Source: an uncultured Clostridia bacterium
GTDB lineage: Bacteria; Bacillota; Clostridia; Oscillospirales; Oscillospiraceae
Assembly (NCBI GenBank): GCA_947177005.1
Contig: CAMWSZ010000201.1
Coordinates: 1 to 6,015 of the forward strand
Direction: 5' to 3'
DNA: 6,015 bases
Notes under the pieces: model-generated
What the model was told of the DNA's origin: nothing
Seen by the model: the letters and a program-made list of their open reading frames with translations, nothing else
The model's database searches: none
Shown: one piece after another, positions 1 through 6,015 of the stretch
Position numbering within the stretch: position 1 is the first letter of the stretch
Layout of the letters: every line of letters begins with the position of its first letter
Translations under genes and position numbers: made by a program

Positions 1-2546
1 GTATATTTCACGGAGTTTGACAGCAGGTTGATAAGGATTTGATTGATCCGTATTTTGTCGCCCAGCAGGTGTTCAAAGTTCAGGTGGGAGGCGAAAATTT
101 CAAAGGTTTGATGTTTCTCTTTGGTTTGGGGCCGGATAATCGTGTTGATCTCCGCAATGACCTCGGCCAGATCCATGTCAGCCAAGCTCAGCGTGGTGCT
201 GCCGCTTTCAATCTTGTTCATGTCCAGCACATCGTTGATGAGGCCCAGCAGGTGCTGGCTGGCGGCTTCAATGCGTTGGATATATTCCCGGACCGCCTCA
301 GGATTCTCCACCTCATCCCGCATCAAGGTCAAAAAACCGGTAATAGCGTTCATGGGTGTGCGGATGTCATGACTGACACTGCTCAGGAAAGCGGTTTTGG
401 CCTCGTTCGCGGCCTGAGCCATGTGCAGGGCGTCCTCCAGAGCCGCTTTCTGCTTCTGTTCCTTGCGGACGATCTCGTCGATATTCCGAAATCCGGCCAG
501 CACAAGAGAATTGGTCTGGCCTTCTGACTGATACGTCACATAGGTAAACTGGAAATTGTGAATTTCCTCCCCGATCCGGACGCGGTAGGTTCCCGTATAC
601 TCCGGGCCGGCGGACAGCGCCTCCCTGACCCGCTCCAGGGAAAGGGCCTCCGTCAGATAGTCTTTATCCTCATCCAAAACCCGGTTCTCAATGTACCGGT
701 GCAAAATCCCGGCATAGGAATACGACTCTTTGCTCTTCCAGTCCAGTCCGGGGGTTTGGTAGCCATCCAGCTTTACCACCCGGAGGACGGCGTCCTGCAT
801 GTTCAGTGTGTAGACGTTCAGGTAATCCCGGCTCAGGGCGTTGACAATCGCCAGCTGTTCTTCCAGTTCCTGTTTGGCCTGTTCGGTTGTTCGGAGGAGC
901 TTGTTGTTCCACCGGGAACGCAGATAGAGGAAGAAGATCACGCCGATGGCCAGAGTGACCATCGCGGACAGCAGAAGGAGCAGTCCCGGATGAGCGGATA
1001 TATATTGGACGAAGGCCACGTTTTCCGGCATACCGGCGGTATACTCAGTAATCAGCTGGCTGAGCACATCGTCCGGCACCTGCTGGATGCACTTGTTCAG
1101 GATCGTAATCAGTTCATGGTCGCTGCTGCTGGGGATATACATGTTGAACACGATCTGCTCAGAATCGATCATGCTGAACTGAAGGGAATTTGTGCGGTCA
1201 TTATTCACAAAGAACTGTGCCGCATGGGTACGCATAAAGGCGGCATCCGCCTTTCCGTCCAAAACGGCCTGCACCACGTCTGTCGGTGACGGATAGACAT
1301 AGATGAGGGCGTTTTCGAACTGCTCATGCTCCAGGGGCAGGCCCACCAGGCCCTCCAGCACGGCCAGGGATGAGACCGGACCGCTGAAATCCTTACGGGT
1401 CACCAGGGTCGTGCCTGTATTCATATAGGTATCGGTCAGAAATCCGCCGGCGGTATATTCTGTTTCCATGGAGGCGGACTGCTGCCAATCGATCACCACG
1501 TCCACGCCGCCGCTCTCTTTGAGCCGGTCGTATTCCGCATTGTCCTCCGGCACGATCATCTCATAGGGCAGTCCGGCCATCTGCATCAGCCGGTCAAAGA
1601 ACTGCGGCAGAATTCCTTTCAGCTCTCCGTCCTCTACGTAGGAATAGGGTTTCCGGTCGGGCATACCCGTTACGGTAATACGCTTCTTCCCGGAAATCAC
1701 CGTCTCTATGTAATCCAGCTCCCGCTGGCCAAAGCCGCTGGCGGAGGAGACGCTGGATCTATAATATTTGTTGTACAGAGCGTTTCCCCAGTCCCCCTCG
1801 TAGAGGTTCATCTGATTAATGGCGTAGTTGATCTCGTCCAGAAGGTCCTGATCTTCCTTCCGTGTAATGGCGTAGAAATAATCAATATTGGTGGTATCCA
1901 GAAGTCTCTCGTTCTCCGACCGGCGAAGGTTGCTGGTGAGGATCGCGTCAATGTCGCCGTTCCGGAGCGCCGTCTCCAGCTGGTTGGAGTCCTCGTATTC
2001 ACGGGCATGATAGGTAAATCCGTACTCCGCCGCGAAAACGGGCAGGGTCCGGTTCTGACTGCTTCCAGCGAGCAGTCCCACCGTCATGCCGTCGTATGTA
2101 CTGTAATCTCCGGAGACAATGCTTGTGTTATCCTCCAGAACGGATAACACCGTGCTGTTGCGTTCAATGGGAACAGAGAACGCAAAGAGCTCCGTGCGCG
2201 CCCGGGTCTTTCTGGCGGAGGTCACCACGTCGATCTCACCGTTCAGCAGCATAGCCTGCATTTCTTCCCAGGACTTATCATAGCCGGTAAACTCGAAATT
2301 CAAATGAGAGTACTGGGAGATCAGGTTCAGTAATTCAATGCCATAGCCGGTATAGACGCCGTCACTGTCCTGCATGTGGTAGCCGTCAAAGAAGAAAACG
2401 CCCGCTTTAACCGTTCGGTTATTCGCCGGTTCCTCCGCAGCCGCGGCAGGGATGTTGGATGAAAGCAGCACAAAGCATATAAACAGCGCGAGGATTTGTT
2501 TGATATAAGGCCGATTGAGCAGATGCCTTCTCCGTTTTCTTTTCAT
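1..2546 (-). CDS. Membrane sensor histidine kinase with two tandem SBP_bac_3 sensor domains (3' end beyond the window)
   Basis: Uninterrupted frame of 848 codons from an ATG at 2546 to the left edge, with no stop reached. Residues 1-37 form a signal peptide: a very basic start (MKRKRRR), a hydrophobic core (ILALFICFVLLSS) and a small-residue end (PAAAA). Residues about 43-262 and 285-505 are two amino-acid-binding-protein-like domains (SBP_bac_3); the first has GYGIELLNLI and the segment FAFSVPIERN, the second GILPQFFDRLMQMAG. A single membrane helix spans about 519-541 (GLLLLLSAMVTLAIGVIFFLYL). A short coiled coil (545-570) and a PAS-like region (about 570-690) follow. HisKA has FLSSVSHDIRTPMNAITGF with His726 as the phosphoacceptor; the N box begins at ILINLLSNSVKY (837-848). 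In this family, ligand binding outside the cell controls autophosphorylation. Proteins of this layout in Clostridia often continue into receiver and Hpt domains, but that part is not visible. In-frame TAA and TGA stops lie just upstream of the ATG and an AGGA box precedes it, so the start is well supported. The ligand cannot be told. Confidence 0.95.
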   Translation of the reverse strand, partial: MKRKRRRHLLNRPYIKQILALFICFVLLSSNIPAAAAEEPANNRTVKAGVFFFDGYHMQDSDGVYTGYGIELLNLISQYSHLNFEFTGYDKSWEEMQAMLLNGEIDVVTSARKTRARTELFAFSVPIERNSTVLSVLEDNTSIVSGDYSTYDGMTVGLLAGSSQNRTLPVFAAEYGFTYHAREYEDSNQLETALRNGDIDAILTSNLRRSENERLLDTTNIDYFYAITRKEDQDLLDEINYAINQMNLYEGDWGNALYNKYYRSSVSSASGFGQRELDYIETVISGKKRITVTGMPDRKPYSYVEDGELKGILPQFFDRLMQMAGLPYEMIVPEDNAEYDRLKESGGVDVVIDWQQSASMETEYTAGGFLTDTYMNTGTTLVTRKDFSGPVSSLAVLEGLVGLPLEHEQFENALIYVYPSPTDVVQAVLDGKADAAFMRTHAAQFFVNNDRTNSLQFSMIDSEQIVFNMYIPSSSDHELITILNKCIQQVPDDVLSQLITEYTAGMPENVAFVQYISAHPGLLLLLSAMVTLAIGVIFFLYLRSRWNNKLLRTTEQAKQELEEQLAIVNALSRDYLNVYTLNMQDAVLRVVKLDGYQTPGLDWKSKESYSYAGILHRYIENRVLDEDKDYLTEALSLERVREALSAGPEYTGTYRVRIGEEIHNFQFTYVTYQSEGQTNSLVLAGFRNIDEIVRKEQKQKAALEDALHMAQAANEAKTAFLSSVSHDIRTPMNAITGFLTLMRDEVENPEAVREYIQRIEAASQHLLGLINDVLDMNKIESGSTTLSLADMDLAEVIAEINTIIRPQTKEKHQTFEIFASHLNFEHLLGDKIRINQILINLLSNSVKY

Positions 2547-2660
2547 TATATCAGGGTCCTTTTCTGTTTATCATAGAGTCTGTAGGCAGAGGGATGCTGA
2601 AGGAACAATTCCTACGTTCCCCCATGAAAGGCCAGCCGCAGTTGGACTGTAGTTTGTTGC
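2547..2660 (-). promoter_or_regulatory. Leader of the histidine kinase mRNA, with mutually exclusive short stems
   Basis: Expected untranslated leader between the predicted start point and the ATG. In the minus-strand RNA, three short pairings share bases. GGAAC (2620-2616) can pair with GUUCC (2606-2602), AGGAA (2613-2609) with UUCCU (2605-2601), and GUAGG (2615-2611) with CCUAC (2586-2582). Only one can form at a time. I do not recognise a known riboswitch class, and stems of five base pairs can arise by chance. Confidence 0.3.
2557..2563 (-). promoter_or_regulatory. Ribosome binding site of the histidine kinase gene
   Basis: The minus strand reads AAAAGGA ten bases before the ATG at 2546. 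It is a moderate Shine-Dalgarno match at slightly long spacing. It supports this ATG as the start, together with the in-frame stops just upstream and the signal peptide that begins immediately after it. Confidence 0.6.
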
Positions 2661-2666
2661 CTTGCT

Positions 2667-2695
2667 ATTATACTCCTTTCCATCCGTGCATTCAA
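2667..2695 (-). promoter_or_regulatory. Sigma-70 type promoter for the histidine kinase gene
   Basis: On the minus strand there is a -35 box TTGAAT (2695-2690, 4 of 6 matches to TTGACA), a 17-base spacer and a perfect -10 box TATAAT (2672-2667). Transcription would begin near 2660-2658 and give a leader of about 114 nt before the kinase ATG. This makes the kinase gene independently transcribed rather than dependent on the Roco gene upstream. Assignment is by consensus match only. Confidence 0.6.
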
Positions 2696-2777
2696 GAGGA
2701 ACTCAAAAAAATGAATTATATCTACACGCAGCATCTTTTGATTGAGGATTCACGCTGCTTTTGTAAGGATACACGAA

Positions 2778-2789
2778 GGATTATAATCC
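2778..2789. promoter_or_regulatory. Perfect 12-bp palindrome GGATTATAATCC, possible operator
   Basis: GGATTA followed directly by its reverse complement TAATCC. It lies about 85 bases upstream of the kinase -35 box and contains a TATAAT on each strand. Similar half-site-like words surround it: AGGATTCACG at 2745, AGGATACACG at 2766 and AGGATTCGCG at 2823. A dimeric regulator site is a reasonable guess. A secondary -10 element is also possible, although no good -35 box is present on either strand. Confidence 0.3.
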
Positions 2790-2862
2790 AATGTGATGTG
2801 ACCCGCACGTGAGCGTATATAAAGGATTCGCGGGTATAGTCTACAAAAGACATATTGATACG

Positions 2863-2905
2863 CTCCCCCTATGAGAGACAGAGGAACTGTCAAACATAGG
2901 GGGAG
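2863..2905 (-). terminator. Strong hairpin downstream of the Roco gene, terminator-like but lacking a T run
   Basis: CTCCCCCTATG (2863-2873) and CATAGGGGGAG (2895-2905) are perfect 11-bp complements. Inside them, after a symmetric three-base internal loop, GACAG (2877-2881) pairs with CTGTC (2887-2891) around a five-base loop. The hairpin begins about 41 bases past the Roco stop codon, the usual place for a terminator. However, the minus strand continues GCGTATCAATATGTC, not a T run, so it may be an mRNA 3'-end stabiliser, a factor-dependent stop or another structured RNA element. The structure is plainly visible; the role is inferred. Confidence 0.5.
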
Positions 2906-2946
2906 AAAGTCTGTCAGCGGCAATTAAGCGCGGAAAAGATAATACA

Positions 2947-5940
2947 CTAGGTCTTGGGAATAATGCAAGTTAACGCAAAACTTTTGATTAGTTTTAACAG
3001 GGCTGACCCAGGATTTGTACTCAACTGACCCAGAAAAGTTCCAATGGTAATAAAATTTGATGCATCGCCCAAAAGATCTCGAAACAGCTGCCCTTTATTC
3101 TCCCCTAAAGACATCTTCTCTCCGGCCGCTTTCAAAATTGGATTATCACTTTGGCTGAATTCTTTGCCTAAATCCGTCAGTACTTCTGCTGAAAGTTCTG
3201 TTCTGCCGTCTCGAACATTCTGTAAAAATTCGATTAACTGTTGGACTGTCAATGTACTCTCCTGCAAGGCAGCTGTATTTATCTTTGTTATTTGGGCGTG
3301 TTCTTTTAGAATCTCAATTTCTTTCTTATGCAAATCATTGTTGTATTCCATAGCCTCAACAAGTCTTTTCCCCAGCTGTTTCTCAAAGGGTATGCTTAGA
3401 TTAACCCCTGTTCTCTCCGCAATTTCAGCTGTAACAGTCTGTGACAGTATTGCCGAAGGCAGTGATTGATGGTATCTATTCTGCTCTGTCATTACTTTAT
3501 CTTCAACATCCGAGAGATAGCTACCGTAGATTAGTTTCATCAGGGACTGTATGGAAAAAAGGCTCCGTTCTCCTTGAATGGTTGGCACACCCTGCTTTTT
3601 CCAGTACCATATGCGATCCAATGTAAACCATGCTTCTTCACAATCGTTTTCTGCCAGGACGGAGACCTCTGCTTTCAAGGAGAGGGTTTTGTTAATTTCT
3701 GTAATTTGCCGGCAGAGGGGCTGGAGCCACGTCCATGCTTCATACTGCGCTGTCTGCGAATATACATCAATTTGCAGTTCATTTTCTTCGCTATCACGCC
3801 CTGTGGTCCGGATTACTGCACTGAGCCCCTGAGGTTCACATTCCAACCAAAAACCTCTGCGCCAGCGTTTGCCAGGGCGCAGATTGGCAAAGCAATAGAT
3901 CATTAAACGATGCAGCACATTTTCTGGCAAAAAAGTATAGCGGAACCGGCAGGCAGCATGTTGTTCCCAGGTTTTTGGTACAGGATCCAGATTTGAATTC
4001 GGATTGCAAAGGGTTGGCATAAACTCTGTGTTTGCATCTGCGGGATAAGAAATACGAAACATCCGCATAATATCCAACACATAACCACACTCTTCTTTAT
4101 TATATGATACATTTTCCAGGCAAGGAATTCCGTCTTTCTTCATTGCCTCGCTGCCCGGTTTTTCCAGAATTCGATATATTTCACTCAGCGAAATCAACCC
4201 ATTGTCTGTTTGCTGTTTTTCCCAGATAATCTTATAGACCGCGCTGGTCAGCCACATAGGTTCCAGTATTTTGTAATCGGCGGCCTGTTCCATTCCATCG
4301 CCGGTCAAATGATAGCTGAAACAAACCCCCAGATCATTAAACCATGTCAGCAGCCACGCACGGAGACCGTCGTCCGAAGGAACCGAATATTGGTCACAAA
4401 GCTTGTAAAATGCTTGCCGGTCAATATAATATACTTTCTCTTGATTTGGATCTGCGCCGTTCTGCAGGCGCAGCAGGTTTTGACGAACATTCTCCCAACT
4501 TTCCGGTAGTTCTATTTTGCAGCTGTCCAGGTCAAGGGCTTGCTGAAAGATAAAGCATTCTACCTTCTGACGAAATTCTTCATCGCTGGCATCCATTGAA
4601 GAACAGTATTCTACACCTGCCAGATTGGAAAACTCCTGTTTCAATCCGCTGTAATCCAGATCCCTGTTTTTCCCGCCGCTAATTTCGTTGACCAACAGCA
4701 GTGCCGGTGCATTAGGCGCGATACTTTGAATTGTGCGAAGCCAATATCTGGCCCGGCCAGTCTGTTTATCTGCCCGGGTATCAACCATAACCACATAGCA
4801 GGTCCGGTCCGTAAGGAAACAGCGGTGCATTTCGTGCATAATATCCTGACCGCCAAAATCCCAAACCCGCACCTTATAAGATCCACCACATTTCTCTGCA
4901 ACCAAATCCTCAATCAGAATCCCATGCGTTTCCTTTGTGGGATAATCACCCTTGCGGCAGTTGTGAAGCAGACGCTGGATTGTATATGTTTTTCCAACCT
5001 TTCCATCCCCCAGAAAAATTACCTTTGCCTCTCGAATCGGACGTTTAGCCGCATTAAAGTAATCCTCAATTAACTTGCGGGATTCTTGATAATAAAGAGA
5101 TTTATCACGGGACTGGTCAAACAGAGCAACCGGTTGAATGGAGAGTTTTGTGTCTTTAATAAGAATTTTTCGGTCAGAATAAAAAGACAACCGGTTATCT
5201 GCCAAAAATGGAATGTTTAGCTGTAGTAGAGAATCAGGGAATTCTCTTAACTGAAGAAATGAAAGATTCAGTGTATGTAGACTGGTCATGGCACCAATCC
5301 ACTCGGGCAGGCTGGTCAGCTGATTATTGGATACATCCAATTCCGTAAGCTGAGATAGTCTCTCAATCCACTCGGGCAGACTTGTCAACTGATTCTGAGA
5401 TATATACAATTTATTGAGCTGAGATAGTTTCTCAATGCTCTCCGGCAGACTTGTCAACTGGTTTCCGGATACATTCAATTCCGTAAGCTGAGATAGTTCC
5501 CCAATACTCTCCGGCAGACTTGTCAACTGGTTTCCGGATACATTCAATTCCGTAAGCTGAGATAGTTCCCCAATACTCTCCGGCAGATTTGTCAATTGAC
5601 TCCCAGATACATCCAACACTGTAAGCTGAGAAAGTTTCCTAATCCACTCAGGCAGACTTGTCAGCTGATTCTCAGATACATCCAACACTGTAAACTGCGA
5701 AAGTTTCCTAATACTTTTAAGCAGATTTGTCAATTGATACTCAAATACATTCAATTCCGTGAACTGAGATAGTTTCCCAATACTCTCCGGCAGACTTGTC
5801 AGCTGATTCCTGGATATATTCAACTCTATGAGTTGAGATAGTTTCCCAATACTCTCCGGCAGATTTATCAACTGATTCCCGGATGCATTCAATTCCATGA
5901 GCTGAGATAGTTTCTCAATCCACTCCGGCAGGCTTGTCAC
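2947..5940 (-). CDS. Roco-family protein: leucine-rich repeats, Roc GTPase, COR domain and helical C-terminal tail
   Basis: Frame of 997 codons ending in TAG. Residues 1-230 are ten tandem 23-residue leucine-rich repeats of the type LTSLPESIGKLSQLTELNVSGNQ, plus a degenerate last one to about 251. The Roc GTPase spans about 303-470. Its P-loop is GDGKVGKT (311-318), switch II is WDFGGQDIMHEMH (360-372), and the region that should read NKxD reads NEIS (418-421). The COR domain (about 480-790) includes the typical ILEPMWLTSAVYKII (558-572). The tail (about 791-997) is helical, with a coiled-coil-like stretch at 851-905 and a hydrophobic glycine-containing end. In known Roco proteins, repeats sense a partner, Roc-COR switches with nucleotide state and dimerises, and an attached domain gives the output; no kinase is attached here. 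No signal peptide, so cytoplasmic. The start is doubtful: the GTG lies inside a repeat, an in-frame TAG is two codons upstream, no good ribosome site is seen, and the next start, Met15, is no better. The gene may lack its N-terminus. It is more AT-rich than the kinase gene. Confidence 0.9.
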   Translation of the reverse strand: MTSLPEWIEKLSQLMELNASGNQLINLPESIGKLSQLIELNISRNQLTSLPESIGKLSQFTELNVFEYQLTNLLKSIRKLSQFTVLDVSENQLTSLPEWIRKLSQLTVLDVSGSQLTNLPESIGELSQLTELNVSGNQLTSLPESIGELSQLTELNVSGNQLTSLPESIEKLSQLNKLYISQNQLTSLPEWIERLSQLTELDVSNNQLTSLPEWIGAMTSLHTLNLSFLQLREFPDSLLQLNIPFLADNRLSFYSDRKILIKDTKLSIQPVALFDQSRDKSLYYQESRKLIEDYFNAAKRPIREAKVIFLGDGKVGKTYTIQRLLHNCRKGDYPTKETHGILIEDLVAEKCGGSYKVRVWDFGGQDIMHEMHRCFLTDRTCYVVMVDTRADKQTGRARYWLRTIQSIAPNAPALLLVNEISGGKNRDLDYSGLKQEFSNLAGVEYCSSMDASDEEFRQKVECFIFQQALDLDSCKIELPESWENVRQNLLRLQNGADPNQEKVYYIDRQAFYKLCDQYSVPSDDGLRAWLLTWFNDLGVCFSYHLTGDGMEQAADYKILEPMWLTSAVYKIIWEKQQTDNGLISLSEIYRILEKPGSEAMKKDGIPCLENVSYNKEECGYVLDIMRMFRISYPADANTEFMPTLCNPNSNLDPVPKTWEQHAACRFRYTFLPENVLHRLMIYCFANLRPGKRWRRGFWLECEPQGLSAVIRTTGRDSEENELQIDVYSQTAQYEAWTWLQPLCRQITEINKTLSLKAEVSVLAENDCEEAWFTLDRIWYWKKQGVPTIQGERSLFSIQSLMKLIYGSYLSDVEDKVMTEQNRYHQSLPSAILSQTVTAEIAERTGVNLSIPFEKQLGKRLVEAMEYNNDLHKKEIEILKEHAQITKINTAALQESTLTVQQLIEFLQNVRDGRTELSAEVLTDLGKEFSQSDNPILKAAGEKMSLGENKGQLFRDLLGDASNFITIGTFLGQLSTNPGSALLKLIKSFALTCIIPKT
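5188..5940 (-). repeat. Tandem array of 69-bp units encoding 23-residue leucine-rich repeats
   Basis: Ten consecutive units of exactly 69 bases (5251-5940) encode repeats with the pattern LxxLPxxIxxLSQLxxLxVSxNQ, followed by a diverged closing repeat (LREFPDSLLQLNIPFLADNRL) down to about 5188. There are no insertions or deletions between units, so the frame is kept throughout. Units 3 and 4 are the most worn (ELNVFEYQ, LTNLLKSIRKL), and the tenth breaks from the LSQL pattern. The conserved asparagine of the NQL ladder is absent or replaced in units 3, 5 and 10. The array is open at its N-terminal side, with no capping sequence visible. Confidence 0.95.
5438..5587 (-). repeat. Perfect 81-bp direct repeat with 69-bp offset inside the leucine-rich repeat array
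   Basis: Bases 5438-5518 are identical to 5507-5587. The two copies overlap because the period is 69 bases. The match includes all silent positions, whereas other unit pairs differ at many sites. This marks the most recent unit duplication, by slippage or unequal exchange, and covers repeat units 6 and 7, which differ by a single residue (N against S). Confidence 0.9.
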
Positions 5941-6015
5941 GTTCTATAATCCAACTATCACGAGTCGGACGAGAGCTAGGGTCGAGATCGCGTACGGCGC
6001 CGTTGGCATATAAAA
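5941..6015. other. Right-edge segment of unlike composition, upstream of the Roco frame
   Basis: The repeat array stops abruptly at about 5940, and the next 75 bases bear no likeness to a repeat unit in any frame. They contain nine CpG dinucleotides, mostly in 5960-6002, far denser than the neighbouring array. On the minus strand the frame one step off the Roco frame stays open from the edge to a TGA at 5915-5917, reading AVRDLDPSSRPTRDSWIIE in part. This could be the tail of another gene, but so short a stretch can be open by chance. I recognise no product and no good promoter or ribosome site for the Roco gene here. Confidence 0.4.

Larger units (their letters stand above)
2547..2946. other. 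Intergenic spacer between the Roco and histidine kinase genes
   Basis: About 400 bases without a convincing gene. Going along the minus strand it holds the terminator-like hairpin, a group of AGGATT-type repeats with a 12-bp palindrome, three TATAAT hexamers (2785-2780, 2720-2715, 2672-2667; only the last has a fair -35 box at 17 bases) and the kinase leader. No tRNA or other RNA gene was recognised. A plus-strand frame at 2594-2812 looks like chance. Confidence 0.7.

Noticed and set aside
39..527. Plus-strand open frame of 162 codons
   Set aside because: Antisense to the HisKA and PAS-like part of the kinase; no domain, ribosome site or promoter supports it.
558..1289. Plus-strand open frame of 243 codons
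   Set aside because: It lies wholly antisense to the histidine kinase gene, whose domains and motifs are unmistakable. Its translation has no recognisable domain and it is a by-product of the GC-rich codons opposite.
2715..2720. Second TATAAT on the minus strand as an additional kinase promoter
   Set aside because: No acceptable -35 box lies 16-18 bases upstream and no extended -10 is present, unlike the copy at 2672-2667.
2594..2812. Plus-strand small frame of 72 codons in the spacer, with an inner start at 2711 preceded by AGAGGA at ten bases
   Set aside because: The inner 33-codon version has a tolerable ribosome site, but no plus-strand promoter is seen, the translation resembles nothing known, and the frame crosses the minus-strand promoter and repeat cluster. 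Chance is more likely.
2547..2946. Known riboswitch, tRNA or CRISPR repeats in the spacer
   Set aside because: No conserved core of a riboswitch class I know, no cloverleaf and no regularly spaced direct repeats with unique spacers were found.
3044..3469. Plus-strand frame of 141 codons, and similar ones up to 5073
   Set aside because: All lie antisense to or out of frame with the Roco gene, whose Roc and COR motifs define the true frame.
5251..5940. Regular 69-bp repeats as a CRISPR or other non-coding repeat array
   Set aside because: The repeats are contiguous, keep the reading frame and translate to standard leucine-rich repeats, so they are protein repeats.

Overview
The window holds two large genes, both read on the minus strand. 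They are separated by about 400 bases of regulatory-looking spacer. Protein style, codon use and promoter type suggest an anaerobic gut-type Firmicute of the Clostridia (Lachnospiraceae/Oscillospiraceae-like), but nothing here fixes the species.

Right part (2947-5940, minus): a bacterial Roco protein of 997 codons. It starts with a tandem array of 23-residue leucine-rich repeats, followed by a Roc (Ras-of-complex) GTPase with a clear P-loop and DFGGQ switch II, a COR domain, and a C-terminal helical tail of about 200 residues that I do not recognise. Two points stand out. The guanine-specificity motif NKxD is replaced by NEIS. The N-terminus is also abrupt: the open frame begins at a GTG inside a repeat unit, just after an in-frame stop, and the last 75 bases (5941-6015) have a different, CpG-rich character. 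The gene may be N-terminally truncated, inserted into, or mis-joined in assembly.

Middle (2547-2946): no convincing gene. On the minus strand it holds a strong perfect 11-bp hairpin just past the Roco stop, a 12-bp palindrome within a cluster of AGGATT-type repeats, a good sigma-70 promoter (TTGAAT-17-TATAAT) and a leader of about 114 nt that could fold in alternative ways, ending in a ribosome binding site.

Left part (1-2546, minus): the first 848 codons of a membrane-bound sensor histidine kinase that runs off the left edge. It has a signal peptide, two tandem periplasmic-binding-protein-like (SBP_bac_3) domains, one transmembrane helix, a PAS-like region, a HisKA dimerisation domain with the phosphorylated His726, and the beginning of the ATPase domain up to the N box. 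The rest of the ATPase and any receiver or Hpt domain lie outside the window.

The Roco gene is visibly more AT-rich than the kinase gene, and the kinase has its own promoter. The two are therefore probably neighbours rather than one functional unit, and the Roco gene may be an acquired accessory gene. A defence or signalling role for it is possible but is not shown by the sequence.
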